A stretch of DNA of 64,000 nt from Pseudomonas bharatica CSV86 (GCF_000319305.2 NZ_AMWJ02000002.1:558001-622000); one strand, 5' to 3'; shown: positions 36,235 through 45,705, counted from the first letter of the stretch. A program made the numbers and translations. Notes: generated by a model not told the origin, from the sequence alone.

Positions 36235-37096
36235 GGGTTAACTCCCTGGAATTGCGAAAAGTCGCTGGCATGGAAAAGGTCTTTGAAGCCGGCTTCCACG
36301 TCGAAACAACCGTTGTCGACATTCGGCGCGCCGCGCTTGTGAATCAGGTCCTGCAGGTGGATCAGGCGGAAATCCACGCTGAAGCGGATCCGGTCGGTGT
36401 GGTTGGCCACGGTGCCGTGCAGGTGGGCGCCGGAGAACATCAGGATTTCGCCGCTGTTGCCGGCGATGCGCAGTTCGGCACTGGCGTCGATCTCTTCCAG
36501 GGGCACGGGGTGCACACGGTTTTCCTGGGTGATGTTGTCCTTGGCCTTGAGGCGCTGGTTGCTGATCCAGTCGGTCAGGCTCCAGCTGGGGACGAGTTCT
36601 GCACCGGCCTGGTGAAGTACGCCGGGTTGATCATCATGGTCTGCCCGGGCTCGATGCTGTAGATCGGCATCCAGGTATTGAGCTGGCAATCGACGCTGCC
36701 ATACCAGGTATCGCGGTGAGGCTTGTAGGCATAGCTGACGCCGGCGTGCAGGTAGTCGTAGTTGGGGACCACGCGCACCCGCGGGACATCGAAGATGTAG
36801 TCGTTCGGGTCGGCACCGATTTCCAGGATGTAGTCGCGGATCAGCGCCTTGGCCTGTGGCCCGTTGGTGAACTTGCGCTTGAGCCGAGTGACATGCTCGA
36901 CGAAGGTTTCCACCGGCATCTTCTTGTGCAGCGACAGGTGGTCGGTCTCGCCGTCGAAGGCTTCGGTGATGCTGTGCCGGGCCAGGGCGCAAAGCTCATG
37001 GGCGCTGCGCAGATGGGTATCGAGGAAGATGTCGCCCGCATAGACCTGCTCGCGGAATGCCGGCTTCTTCTGCAACTGGTTGATGTAGAGATTCAT
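36231..37096 (-). CDS. Fe(II)/2-oxoglutarate-type dioxygenase, PhyH-like (frameshifted)
   Basis: Probable non-haem iron oxygenase, about 288 residues. The ATG at 37096 gives MNLYINQLQKKPAFREQVYA. The HxD iron motif is in YKPHRDTWYG, and the distal His and the Arg for 2-oxoglutarate are in HLHGTVANHTDRIRFSVDFR. The frame is lost at 36598-36601 (one G/C missing between VQNSSP and SWSLTDW). Its stop overlaps the start of the methyltransferase. It probably hydroxylates a small molecule or sugar that the next gene methylates; the substrate cannot be read from the sequence. Confidence 0.75.
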
Positions 37097-37418
37097 GGGT
37101 GCCTCTTCCTCATTAAGACTGATGCCCGCCGGGCGGGCCATGAATTGAAGTGGACGCAAGGCGACGTCCCCCTGCCCGACCGGCAGGGAACTCCAACCGC
37201 ATGGGCTGCCGGGTCATGGCCCGGCTGTAGTGATCTTGTGATCGGCATCACGCAGGCAAACTTTAATGCCGCCCGGCTTGCCGCGAGCGGCAAGGGGTTT
37301 CCGCCCGGAGGCACAGCGGCGCCCCCTCTGGAGGGGCAAAGCCGCGGTACACAAGGGTTTTACCAGACTGGCACAGCTATTGCCCGTACTGGTGGTCCAA
37401 TTCAAGGAGATCGATCCT
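37097..37418. other. divergent intergenic region
   Basis: About 320 bp between the dioxygenase gene and a hypothetical gene. It includes G/C-rich hairpins (GCTTGCCGCGAGCGGCAAGG at about 37276-37295, and a CCCTCTGGAGGG palindrome near 37324). I see no clear gene or promoter consensus. Confidence 0.5.
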
Positions 37419-37997
37419 GTGAGCATCATCAATGGCCATGGCTGGCAGAACGCTGCCGTCCAGCAACAGCGAAACCTGCCTGCCGCCAGCGGCGTGGACG
37501 AGCAAACCTATCAGGTGCAGACAGCCAAGGTGTCGCTGGTTTCCAGCGTCGCCAGTGCGGCGGCAACACGCAACGCTTCCAGCTCCACCTACCAGGATGC
37601 CAAGGACGCGCAGGACGAAGCGTTCGCCAAGCTCAAGGTAGCCTTGCAGAACCCCGCCGACAGCGACGCGACCAGCCGCAGCGCAGCCCAGGAATTCCGT
37701 GACTACATGGCGCTTTCGCCAGCGGAGAAGATCCGCCTGAAGATGCTCGGCGAGCTGGGCCTGACCGAGGCAGACTACGAGGCCCTGCCACCCGAGAAGA
37801 AGGACGCGATCGACAAGCAGATCGCCTTGCGCTTGAAGGAGGAAAGCGAGATCAAGTCCATGGCCGGGATGGAGCCGCAGATGCAGGCGGCAGTGGCGGC
37901 ACAGACCTTGATCAGGCCGCTGAGCGAGGTGGAAGCAACAGACCCGGCGCAGTTGCGCAAGGACAAGGAGGATCGGGAGGATCCGCTGAATGTCTAG
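37419..37997 (+). CDS. hypothetical protein, soluble, charged, helical
   Basis: About 192 residues from the GTG at 37419, which follows an AAGGAG ribosome site; the frame extends upstream only through non-coding G/C-rich DNA. N-terminus Gln/Ala-rich; the centre is mostly helix (LSPAEKIRLKMLGELGLTEA, DYEALPPEKKDAIDKQIALR); the end is charged and acidic (LRKDKEDREDPLNV). No signal peptide or membrane segment. I do not recognise the function. Its stop overlaps the convergent TraX-like gene by four bases. Confidence 0.7.
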   Translation: MSIINGHGWQNAAVQQQRNLPAASGVDEQTYQVQTAKVSLVSSVASAAATRNASSSTYQDAKDAQDEAFAKLKVALQNPADSDATSRSAAQEFRDYMALSPAEKIRLKMLGELGLTEADYEALPPEKKDAIDKQIALRLKEESEIKSMAGMEPQMQAAVAAQTLIRPLSEVEATDPAQLRKDKEDREDPLNV

Positions 37998-38698
37998 GAG
38001 CCTGTGCCCGCCCGAACCATGTGAGCGAACACGCTGATCGCGGCAAGGTGCAACGGATAGAACGCCCAGGCCCACCGCCCCACCGGCGGCACCGGGCCGG
38101 GCCATTCGTGGCGCAGCAAGGCCAGGCCGAGCGACACCGCCATGAACGCGGTACCGGCTACCGTCAGCGAAACCGGCGCCAGCGGATGCTGGAACAGCCA
38201 ACCATTGGTGAAATTCCCGGCGACCGCCAGCAATCCAGCCAGCCAGGCAAACCGCCGCTCTTTCAACGCGATCAGCAACGCCGCCGGCAGCAGCACGCCC
38301 GGCAGACCGTACATCAGCCAGGCGTTGCCCAGCGTCGCGACCAGCGCAGCCACCAGCGCCAGCCACGTCGCGGCACGGGTGCGCAGATGCACACCCCAGG
38401 CGAGCAGCAGGCCAAGGCCCAGGGTCGGCATTACGTTCAGGGTCGGCGAGCCGTTGTCGAGCCAGCGATACGGCACCTCGGACAGCAGCGAAAAACCCAG
38501 GAACCACCACAGGTATCGCCACTGGATAGTCGTCGCGCGCAGCACATTCGCCGCCAGTGCCAGGCAGAAGAACGGGAACGCAAGGCGCCCGGGAATGAAC
38601 AGCCACTCCTGCTGCGGCCACAGGTAACGCAGGTGATCGCCGATCATGCTGACGATCGCCAGCCACTTGAGCAGATCGAGGGACGCCGAGCGAGCCAT
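37994..38698 (-). CDS. TraX-family membrane protein (probable acyltransferase-type)
   Basis: Polytopic inner-membrane protein, 234 residues, about eight hydrophobic segments. The family hallmarks are LDLLKWLAIVSMIGDHLRYL at the start, RLAFPFFCLALAANVLR, and WAWAFYPLHLA near the end. TraX of F-like plasmids acetylates pilin, but chromosomal homologues are common and have no pilus. The ATG overlaps the TGA of the AraC gene (TGATG), so it is translationally coupled to it. The acceptor is unknown. Confidence 0.8.
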   Translation of the reverse strand: MARSASLDLLKWLAIVSMIGDHLRYLWPQQEWLFIPGRLAFPFFCLALAANVLRATTIQWRYLWWFLGFSLLSEVPYRWLDNGSPTLNVMPTLGLGLLLAWGVHLRTRAATWLALVAALVATLGNAWLMYGLPGVLLPAALLIALKERRFAWLAGLLAVAGNFTNGWLFQHPLAPVSLTVAGTAFMAVSLGLALLRHEWPGPVPPVGRWAWAFYPLHLAAISVFAHMVRAGTGS

Positions 38699-39513
38699 CA
38701 ACGCGACCGGAACGCCGCCGGGGTCACCCCGACCACCTTCTTGAAGGCGCGGGTCATATGGCTCTGGTCGAAGAAGCCACAGGCCAGGGCCGTCTCGGCC
38801 AGGTCGGTACCCAGGCGCAACAGCACCTGGGCCCGCGCCACTCGCTTCTGGATCTGGTAACTGTGCGGTGCCACCCCGACCTCGCGCTTGAACACGCGGA
38901 TCAGGTAGAGCGGGTCCATCCCGGCATCCAGGCCAAGGGTTTCCAGGGACAGGTTGTGCTCCGCTTCCTGGTCAAGACGCCTGCGAATGCGCCGCACCGC
39001 CTCGCGCTCGGGACGACCGGGACGAGCCAGGTCATGCCCGTGCCGTTCGAACAGAGCGGCTAGCGTCTCGACCAGCAGCGTCTCGCGCTCCAGCGGCAAC
39101 AGCGAATCGGCGAGGCGACCATGGGCCGAGAGCAGGCACCGGGCAAGCGCCGGATCATCGCTCATCGGCGCGCGAAACAGGTGCACGTACTGGCTGGCAT
39201 GACGTCCGGCCAGCACATGCTCGTTCAACCAGCAAGGATCGACATACAGCATGCGGTAGACCCACCCAGCCTGGTCCACCGGCACCCCGTCATGGATCTC
39301 CCCCGGGCTCAGGGTGACCACGGTGCCACTGCCGCCGAGGTGGTGGGCGCCACGGTAATACAGCTTTTCCACCCCGTGGGTGATCACCCCGAAGGCATAT
39401 CGATCATGGGCATGCCTGCCGAAATGCTGCTGGCTGTAGCGCGCGCTGAGCAGCTCGCAGCCCCCTTCGGGAATGCGCAGGAAACGGGAAAAGTCCTTCT
39501 CGTGCGGCGTCAT
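38698..39513 (-). CDS. AraC-family transcriptional regulator
   Basis: 271 residues from the ATG at 39513 (MTPHEKDFSRFLRIPEGGCE). Cupin-like sensor domain in the first half (YAFGVITHGVEKLYYRGAHH, LSPGEIHDGVP). Two helix-turn-helix motifs at the C-terminus (LSLETLGLDAGMDPLYLIRV, then ETALACGFFDQSHMTRAFKK). Divergent from an EamA exporter 86 bp away and coupled to the TraX-like gene, so either may be its target. Confidence 0.9.
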   Translation of the reverse strand: MTPHEKDFSRFLRIPEGGCELLSARYSQQHFGRHAHDRYAFGVITHGVEKLYYRGAHHLGGSGTVVTLSPGEIHDGVPVDQAGWVYRMLYVDPCWLNEHVLAGRHASQYVHLFRAPMSDDPALARCLLSAHGRLADSLLPLERETLLVETLAALFERHGHDLARPGRPEREAVRRIRRRLDQEAEHNLSLETLGLDAGMDPLYLIRVFKREVGVAPHSYQIQKRVARAQVLLRLGTDLAETALACGFFDQSHMTRAFKKVVGVTPAAFRSR

Positions 39514-39599
39514 CGGCTGTCCAGTTTCGTCCAATCGTTGCGGAGGCAGGCCTGATAGGTTCTGCGTTCCCAAGCAAACCTGCAAGCGATGCCTTCCAC

Positions 39600-40490
39600 A
39601 TGCAAAACAAACGTGCCCTCCTGGAACTCACCACTGGCGGCCTGATGCTCAGCCTCTCGGCACTGGCCGTTGCCTTCGCCGATATCGGCGCGGGTGGCGC
39701 CGGTTTCTACCGGATGCTGTTCGCCTCGATCCTGTTCTACCTCTGCCTGAAATGGCGCCGGGTACCGGTACGCCTGCCATCGGCGGCGGCCGTGCGCCTC
39801 ACTGCCCTCGCCGGCCTGTTCCTGGCCATCGACCTGATCCTCTGGCACCACAGCATCTACATCGTTGGCCCGGGGATCGGATCGATCCTGACCAACTGCC
39901 AGGTGTTCTTCATGACCCTGCTGGGCCTTTGGTTGCTCAAGGAAAAACCGTCGCTGAACTTCAGCCTCGCCATCGGCCTTGCATTCTTCGGCCTGTACCT
40001 GCTGCTGGCACCGGAGATGAGCAACGAAGCCGGCGTGCGCGGCGTACTGTTCGGGATTGCCTCGGGCCTGGCCTATGCGGTCTGCGTCTACTGCCTCAAG
40101 GCCGCCAGCCAATTGCCCTGCGGCGGCGGCGACAAGCTCGCGCAGATGCTCAACCTGAGCCTGTGGGCCGGACTGGTGATGCTGGGCTATGCGCTGCTGC
40201 GCGGCGAGAGCCTGGTTATCGCTGACGGGCAGACCTTGCTGATGCTGGTGATCTACGGGGTGATGGTGCAGTTCGCAGGCTGGCTGCTGGTGAACCGGTC
40301 GATCGGGCATATCAGCCTGGGGCTGGCGGGATTGATCCTGCTGCTGGAGCCGGTGATCACCTATTTCGTGGATGTCGCACTGTTGGGAAAACCCAGTTCC
40401 GCAGTCCAGATTGGCGGGGCGTTGCTGACGGTGGTGGCGGTGTATATCGGGTCGTTGCGGCCGCCGGAGAAGGTGTGTGTAACGCAATGA
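39600..40490 (+). CDS. EamA/DMT-family transporter
   Basis: Ten-segment inner-membrane carrier, 296 residues, with two EamA repeats. The first has GGLMLSLSALAVAFADIGAG and FLAIDLILWHHSIYIVGPGI; the second ends with GLAGLILLLEPVITYFVDVA. The family mostly exports amino acids or metabolites. Transcribed divergently from the AraC gene, a common regulator/exporter pair. The substrate is unknown. Confidence 0.88.
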   Translation: MQNKRALLELTTGGLMLSLSALAVAFADIGAGGAGFYRMLFASILFYLCLKWRRVPVRLPSAAAVRLTALAGLFLAIDLILWHHSIYIVGPGIGSILTNCQVFFMTLLGLWLLKEKPSLNFSLAIGLAFFGLYLLLAPEMSNEAGVRGVLFGIASGLAYAVCVYCLKAASQLPCGGGDKLAQMLNLSLWAGLVMLGYALLRGESLVIADGQTLLMLVIYGVMVQFAGWLLVNRSIGHISLGLAGLILLLEPVITYFVDVALLGKPSSAVQIGGALLTVVAVYIGSLRPPEKVCVTQ

Positions 40491-40514
40491 AGGCTTGACG
40501 CGAACCGCTGGAAG

Positions 40515-40539
40515 CAGCGGCTGCGCAGCGCAGCCGCTG
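40515..40539. terminator. strong hairpin between convergent genes
   Basis: CAGCGGCTGCGC followed, after one base, by its reverse complement. The stem is long and G/C-rich, but there is no T run, so its role in termination is uncertain. Confidence 0.4.
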
Positions 40540-40556
40540 TCCAGTCGAGGCGTGAC

Positions 40557-40895
40557 CTAGCGCCTGGCAATACGGTTACGCTCGTGGCGAATACAGCCAT
40601 CGTAGTAGGTCTTCTTCACCGAGGCCGGTTGCAGGCGACTGCGGCTGGCGTAGGTCTGCTCGGTGATGCCCAGGGCCATCCGCGGCATCCATCGTTCCGC
40701 GTACTTGCGCGTCTTGAGATTCTCCCGGGCCCGCCACAGGGTGGTCCCGGAGAGCTTCGAGTGCTGTGCCGAGCGGGCCACTTCCGAGCCCCAGCGGCAC
40801 ATTTCGATCTGTTTCCTGTTCAACTCCCTGGCCTGGGCCGAGGTCATCACCGACATCAGCACCAGGGCCACCGCACCTGCATATCCGAATCGCAT
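40557..40895 (-). CDS. small exported protein of unknown function
   Basis: 112 residues from the ATG at 40895. Signal peptide MRFGYAGAVALVLMSVMTSA, cleaved after AQA. The mature part is short, basic and rich in Arg and Tyr, with two cysteines (QIEMCRW and DGCIRHERN). The periplasm is the likely place. I do not recognise the family. It sits just downstream of the chemoreceptor gene on the same strand, about 75 bp after it. Confidence 0.7.
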   Translation of the reverse strand: MRFGYAGAVALVLMSVMTSAQARELNRKQIEMCRWGSEVARSAQHSKLSGTTLWRARENLKTRKYAERWMPRMALGITEQTYASRSRLQPASVKKTYYDGCIRHERNRIARR

Positions 40896-40969
40896 CTGGA
40901 AAAAGGTCCCACTGTCCAAGAAGCGAAAAATGCTATGCGAAAACAAGGGTTGAAAGGGCCATCACGGCG

Positions 40970-42910
40970 TTACGACTTGAACCGCCCCACCAGTTGATGC
41001 AATTCCTGCGACAGCTCCGAAAGCCGTCCCGAATCCTCCCGCGCAGAGCCTGCCAGTTGCTCCACCACCCGCGCCTCGTCGTAGATCTGCTGGATATGCC
41101 GGTTGATCTCCTCGGCGACGCTGTGCTGCTCTTCGGCCGCTGCCGAGATCTGCAGGTTCTGGTCGCGGATCTCGTTGACCGAAAGCTGGATGCCTTCGAA
41201 GCTGTCCCGCGCGTTTTCGATGGACGAGACACTGGCCCGGGACAGGTCCAGGCAGCTTTCCATCTTCTCCGAGACTTCCTGGGTCTTGCTGCCGAGGCTG
41301 TTGAGCAACTGGTCGATTTCCCCGGTGGAATCGGAGGTGCGCTTGGCCAGCGCGCGTACCTCGTCGGCGACCACGGCGAAGCCCCGGCCCTGGTCTCCCG
41401 CCCGCGCCGCCTCGATGGCCGCATTGAGCGCCAGCAGGTTGGTCTGCTCGGCGATACCGCGAATGGTGCCGAGTATCTGGTTGATACTGCGGCTGCCGGC
41501 CTCCAGTTCGAGCATGGCCTGGGACGACTCCACCAGGCGGCTGCCCAGGCGGTTGACGTTCTCGGTGGTCTGTTCGATCTGCTGCTTGCCTTCGGCCACC
41601 CGGCGATGGCCGTTCTCCGCGGAGTCGGCCGCGCTGCTGCAGGAACGTGCCACTTCATTGGCGGTGGCGACCATTTCGTTGAACGCGGTGGACACCAGTT
41701 CCACCGCCTCGCGCTGGCGACCGGCGGCCTCGTTCATGTTCCCGGCCATCTCGCTGTTGGCCCGGGACGCGTCATGCAGGTTGGTGGAGGCCGCGCCGAT
41801 GCGCTGGATCAGTTGACGGATCGCCGCGAGGAACTTGTTGAACCAGCCTGCCAGTTCGGCGGTTTCGTCCTTGCCATGGACTCGCAGGTCCTGGCGCAGG
41901 TCGCCCTCGCCCTCGGCAATCGACTGCAGTCCGCTGCTGACCTGGCCGATCGGCTTGACGATAACCCGCGAGAAGGCCGCCGCGATCACCGCGAACAGCA
42001 AGCCCAGCACGATCACGATGCCAGCGGTGAGCCAGGTCATGCGCGTGGCCGTGGCCATCACTTCCTGCTCCTCGATCAGGCCGACGAAGCGCCAGCCCAG
42101 GCCGGGCGAGGTCCAGACATTGGCCATGTAGCGGGTCCCGCCGATCTCCACCGCCGTCGAGCCCTGGGTGGTCGCGGCCAGCCTGGCATAAGGTTCGCCC
42201 AGGTCCTTGAGCGGCTTGAAGCTGTGGGCGCTGTCACGGGGGTCGACCAGCACGATGTCGTTTTCGATCAGCATCACATAGCCGCTGTCACCCAGCTTGA
42301 TGCTCTTGACCAGTTCGGTGAGGTTTTTCAAGGAAACGCTGACCACGAACACACCCTTGGCCTTGCCGGCCTCGTCGAGCATGGCGCGAGCGGTGCCGAC
42401 CAGCGCGACATCGTCCTTGTCGTAGTAATACGCGCTGGTGCGTACGGTCCTGTCGGGGCTGGCCATGGCCGCCTTGTACCAGGGACGGGTGCGCGGATCG
42501 TAGTTGGCCAGTTTCGGATCATCCGGCCACTTGGCATAGCTGCCGTCTTCCAGGCCGATGGACAGGATGGCCGCGGCCGGGTGGGTCTCGCCGTACTGGG
42601 CGAAGCGGGCGATCACTTGCCTGGCGGATTCCGGCAACGGCTGCTGCGCAGCATCCGGGCCCTGGTAATGTTTCAGTCTGGTGACAGAGGTGTATACAGG
42701 ATCCTTGGCCATCTGATCGACGTTTTGCTGCGTTCCGTCGAAGAACTGCCGCATGTTGCCGTCGATCTGGCGGATTTCACGGGTGCTGCTGTCGAGGAAC
42801 TGGCTCACCGCGTCAGACCGGGTATTGCTTACGGCCATGATGCCGACCAGGCTGACCGGGAGGATGGCGACGGATATGAAGGCAAGGGCAAGCTTGGTTT
42901 TTATTCTCAT
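40970..42910 (-). CDS. methyl-accepting chemotaxis protein, Cache-type sensor
   Basis: 646 residues from the ATG at 42910 (MRIKTKLALAFISVAILPVS). A transmembrane helix at 8-30, a periplasmic double-Cache domain (~35-275; NYDPRTRPWYKAAMASPDRT is a typical dCache segment), a second helix (WLTAGIVIVLGLLFAVIAAA), HAMP, then the signalling domain with LLALNAAIEAARAGDQGRGF. dCache receptors of this type often sense amino acids or other small molecules; the ligand is not predictable here. It lies beside a catabolic region and may sense its substrate. Confidence 0.92.
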   Translation of the reverse strand: MRIKTKLALAFISVAILPVSLVGIMAVSNTRSDAVSQFLDSSTREIRQIDGNMRQFFDGTQQNVDQMAKDPVYTSVTRLKHYQGPDAAQQPLPESARQVIARFAQYGETHPAAAILSIGLEDGSYAKWPDDPKLANYDPRTRPWYKAAMASPDRTVRTSAYYYDKDDVALVGTARAMLDEAGKAKGVFVVSVSLKNLTELVKSIKLGDSGYVMLIENDIVLVDPRDSAHSFKPLKDLGEPYARLAATTQGSTAVEIGGTRYMANVWTSPGLGWRFVGLIEEQEVMATATRMTWLTAGIVIVLGLLFAVIAAAFSRVIVKPIGQVSSGLQSIAEGEGDLRQDLRVHGKDETAELAGWFNKFLAAIRQLIQRIGAASTNLHDASRANSEMAGNMNEAAGRQREAVELVSTAFNEMVATANEVARSCSSAADSAENGHRRVAEGKQQIEQTTENVNRLGSRLVESSQAMLELEAGSRSINQILGTIRGIAEQTNLLALNAAIEAARAGDQGRGFAVVADEVRALAKRTSDSTGEIDQLLNSLGSKTQEVSEKMESCLDLSRASVSSIENARDSFEGIQLSVNEIRDQNLQISAAAEEQHSVAEEINRHIQQIYDEARVVEQLAGSAREDSGRLSELSQELHQLVGRFKS

Positions 42911-43032
42911 GAAAGAGTCACGATCCAGGCAGAAGTTGATCCGTTGGTCAGATAATGGCACCTTGCCATCTCCTGGTTTTCGGCCGCAGCATCGTGAATC
43001 TTTAGGGTTGATTTTGTGTACAAGTTATCAAT

Positions 43033-43371
43033 CTAGTGAATCCACAGATTGAGTTGCTCGTCCTGGTGGATTTCCAGGGCCTGGAGTGACTGGCCCAGGC
43101 AAGGGCCCAGCAGGCAGGAACCGTCGGCGGGATCGAACAGCGCGCCGTGGGCGAAACAGACGATGTGCTGGCCGTCGCCGGACATGAAACGGTCCTTGCG
43201 GTATTGCATGGCGACGTCGAGGTGCGGGCACAGGTTGCGGTAGGCCTTGATCTGGCCCTTCCACTTCAAGGCGAGGACGGTGTCGCGGCCCTGGTGCCAG
43301 GGGTCGAAGCCGCGGGCCTGGCCTTCTTGCAGGTGGTGTTCGTGGCATAGCAGAACAGGAACGTTCGACAC
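43033..43371 (-). CDS. Rieske [2Fe-2S] protein, ferredoxin-like
   Basis: Small Rieske protein, about 112 residues. The cluster ligands are in LCPHLDVAM (Cys, His) and CFAHGALFD (Cys, His). Size and lack of a signal peptide fit a soluble ferredoxin or small subunit that passes electrons to an oxygenase. The GTG at 43371 has GGAGA nine bases upstream; the longer ATG start at 43389 lies beside a REP element and has no ribosome site. It is downstream of the FAD monooxygenase, but a REP pair separates them. Confidence 0.8.
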   Translation of the reverse strand: MSNVPVLLCHEHHLQEGQARGFDPWHQGRDTVLALKWKGQIKAYRNLCPHLDVAMQYRKDRFMSGDGQHIVCFAHGALFDPADGSCLLGPCLGQSLQALEIHQDEQLNLWIH

Positions 43372-43397
43372 GCTTGTTTTTCTCCACATGATTCACG

Positions 43398-43478
43398 GCC
43401 CTGTGGGAGCTGGCTTGCCAGCGATAGCGATGGGGAATTCACTAGAGCTATCGCTGGCAAGCCAGCTCCCACGGGGCC
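43398..43478. repeat. Pseudomonas REP element pair
   Basis: Near-perfect inverted pair, arms of about 31 bp, 19-bp spacer, between the monooxygenase and Rieske genes. Confidence 0.9.
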
Positions 43479-43501
43479 CATCTTGCTCTCTCGATCAATG
43501 T

Positions 43502-44625
43502 TCAGATCGGCTCGGCCGTACGCGCCAGCATCGCCTTGGTCAGCCCGACCCGGTCGAACCCGGCATCCCGGGCCATTTCCCGCTCGCCAGCCAGGATCGA
43601 GTTTTCGGCGATGTACTTGCAGCGGTCGAAGCGGCGCATCATGAAGCGTTGCAAACGGGTCCGCAGATCACCGTCGCCGAACAGTTCCTCAGCCAGCACC
43701 AGGGCATCCTCGATGGCCATCCCGGCACCCTGCCCCAGGTGCGGCGTGGTGGCATGGGCCGCATCGCCGATCAGGATCACCCGGCCCTTGAACCACGGGT
43801 CATCAACGAACAGCACTTCCATCGGCTTGTAGACCACCTGGCTGTCATCGGTGATCTGCTCGCGCAGCTCGCCGACCAGCCCGCCGATTCCGGCGATGCG
43901 GTCGCGCATGGTGGCGGCCAGCTGGTCCTTCTCGAACCAGGGGTTTTCCGGCTCATGGGAGGTAGAGAACATGTACATCAGGCCGTCCGACAACGGCACC
44001 AGCCCGGCATTGCCTTCGGCGCCGGTGTAGCTGGCCAGGTGGTCGATGGAGGGATGCCGGGGAAGTTGTAGCGCCACACGGCCTGGCCGGTGAAGCGTGG
44101 GGTATAGCTATCCCCGTAGAGCAGGCCGCGGATCTTCGAATACACGCCGTCGGCACCGATCATCAGGTCGTAGCGGCCGCTGGAGCCGTCGGTGAAACTG
44201 ACATTGAGGTCGAGGGGAAATTCTTCATAGGAAGCCACGCTGATGCCGAGGCGTACCCGGGTACCGAGTTCGATGGCGGTATCGCTCAGCACCTGGTGCA
44301 GGGCCAGGCGCGAGATGCCGACGTTGGCCGGGTATTGCGGGCCGGCCAGGCGCTGCCCGGGAATGCGCGCCAGGGCCTTGCCCTGCAGGTCGTAGATGCC
44401 GACGTCCTCGAAGGGGTAGGCAGCGTCCAGGTAGCGATCGAGCACCCCGAGGCGGGCCATTTCCCGGACCACGTTGCTCTGCTGGATGATGCCGACGCCG
44501 TACACCGTCCACTCCGACTTGATCTCCACCAGGTCGACCTCGACCCCTTGGCGCCGCAGCGCGATCGCTGCGCACAGGCCGCCGATGCCGCCGCCCACGA
44601 TCAGTACTCTGTTGATATCGCTCAT
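43502..44625 (-). CDS. FAD-dependent aromatic monooxygenase (frameshifted)
   Basis: Class A flavoprotein hydroxylase, about 374 residues. FAD motif VLIVGGGIGGLCAAIALRRQ, the DG motif in YDLMIGADGVYSKIR, and the second FAD motif GRVILIGDAAHATTPHLGQG. The frame breaks at 44059-44062 (one C missing after YNFP; RHPSIDHLASYTGAEG continues). It would hydroxylate a phenolic ring with NAD(P)H and oxygen. Divergent from a NodD/NahR-type LysR gene, the usual arrangement for such a regulated catabolic step. Confidence 0.87.
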
Positions 44626-44769
44626 GCGTATTTCCCTTGTTCTTGTTGTCTGGATCAGCCCTCGGGCAGGAGGCTGGAAGCACAGGCTAGGAACCGGGGA
44701 AGGATTTGACTAATCGTTACTGGGGATGCAGGGTATCGCGAAAATAAATACAACAACGAGATGCCTGCC

Positions 44770-45687
44770 ATGCGCTTCAAACACCTGGACCTGAACCTCC
44801 TGGTGGCGCTGGATGTCCTGCTCGAAGAGCAGAACATCACCCGAGCCGCCGAACGTCTGCACATGACCCAATCGGCCACCAGCGGGGTGCTGGGCAGGCT
44901 GCGCACCTACTTCGAGGACGACCTGCTGGTCCAGGTCGGGCGCAAGATGATGCTCACCCCACTGGCCCGCGACCTGGAAATTCCGGTGCGCGAAGTGCTG
45001 CTCAAGATCCAGACCTCGATCACCGCCAAGCCGGTGCAGGACATCGCCGAAAGCAAGCGGCATTTCCGCATCATGGCCTCCGACTACCTGATCAGCGTGC
45101 TGTTCGCCGAAGTCATCCGCGAAATCAACCGGCACGCGCCGCTGATGACCTTCGAACTGATCAGCCCTGGCGAAACCGCACGGGAAATGCTGATGCGCGG
45201 GGAAGTGGACCTGATGATCGCGCCGGACCACTACATCGTGAAGGAGCACCCATCGCAGTTGCTCTTCGAAGAGCAGCACGTCTGCGTGGTGTGCCAGGAC
45301 AACCAGGCGGTGGGCGAGCGCCTGACCCTGGAGCAATACCTGGAGCTGGGGCATGTCTCGGTGGTATTCGGGCGCAGTCGCACGCCGGGGATCGAGGAAT
45401 GGTTCATGAGCGAATACGGCTGCAAGCGCCGGCTCGAAGTGATCACCCACGACTTCAACACCCTGCCGCAACTGGTGATCGGCACCCAGCGCGTGGCCAC
45501 GGTACATGGCCGCCTGGCCCGGCTGTATGCACGCAACCTGCCGCTGCGCATCGTCGCGCCACCGGTCAACCTGCCGGCGATGCAGGAGTACATGAGCTGG
45601 CACCGCAGCCTGGACCGGGATCCGGTGCTGGCGTGGCTACGGGGGAAGTTGCTGGAAATGGCGAGCGCGACACCGTTGGCGGCCTGA
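44770..45687 (+). CDS. LysR-family regulator, NodD/NahR-like
   Basis: 305 residues. The start MRFKHLDLNLLVALDVLLEE closely follows the NodD/NahR pattern. Helix-turn-helix ITRAAERLHMTQSATSGVLG. Ligand domain to the end, with the NodD-like segment LPLRIVAPPVNLPAMQEYMS and WHRSLDRDPVLAWLR. An ATG three codons upstream (44761) is the alternative start. It is divergent from the FAD monooxygenase (144 bp between them) and probably activates it in response to an aromatic compound. Confidence 0.9.
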   Translation: MRFKHLDLNLLVALDVLLEEQNITRAAERLHMTQSATSGVLGRLRTYFEDDLLVQVGRKMMLTPLARDLEIPVREVLLKIQTSITAKPVQDIAESKRHFRIMASDYLISVLFAEVIREINRHAPLMTFELISPGETAREMLMRGEVDLMIAPDHYIVKEHPSQLLFEEQHVCVVCQDNQAVGERLTLEQYLELGHVSVVFGRSRTPGIEEWFMSEYGCKRRLEVITHDFNTLPQLVIGTQRVATVHGRLARLYARNLPLRIVAPPVNLPAMQEYMSWHRSLDRDPVLAWLRGKLLEMASATPLAA

Positions 45688-45705
45688 GGCTTCCTTCGAA
45701 TCCGA

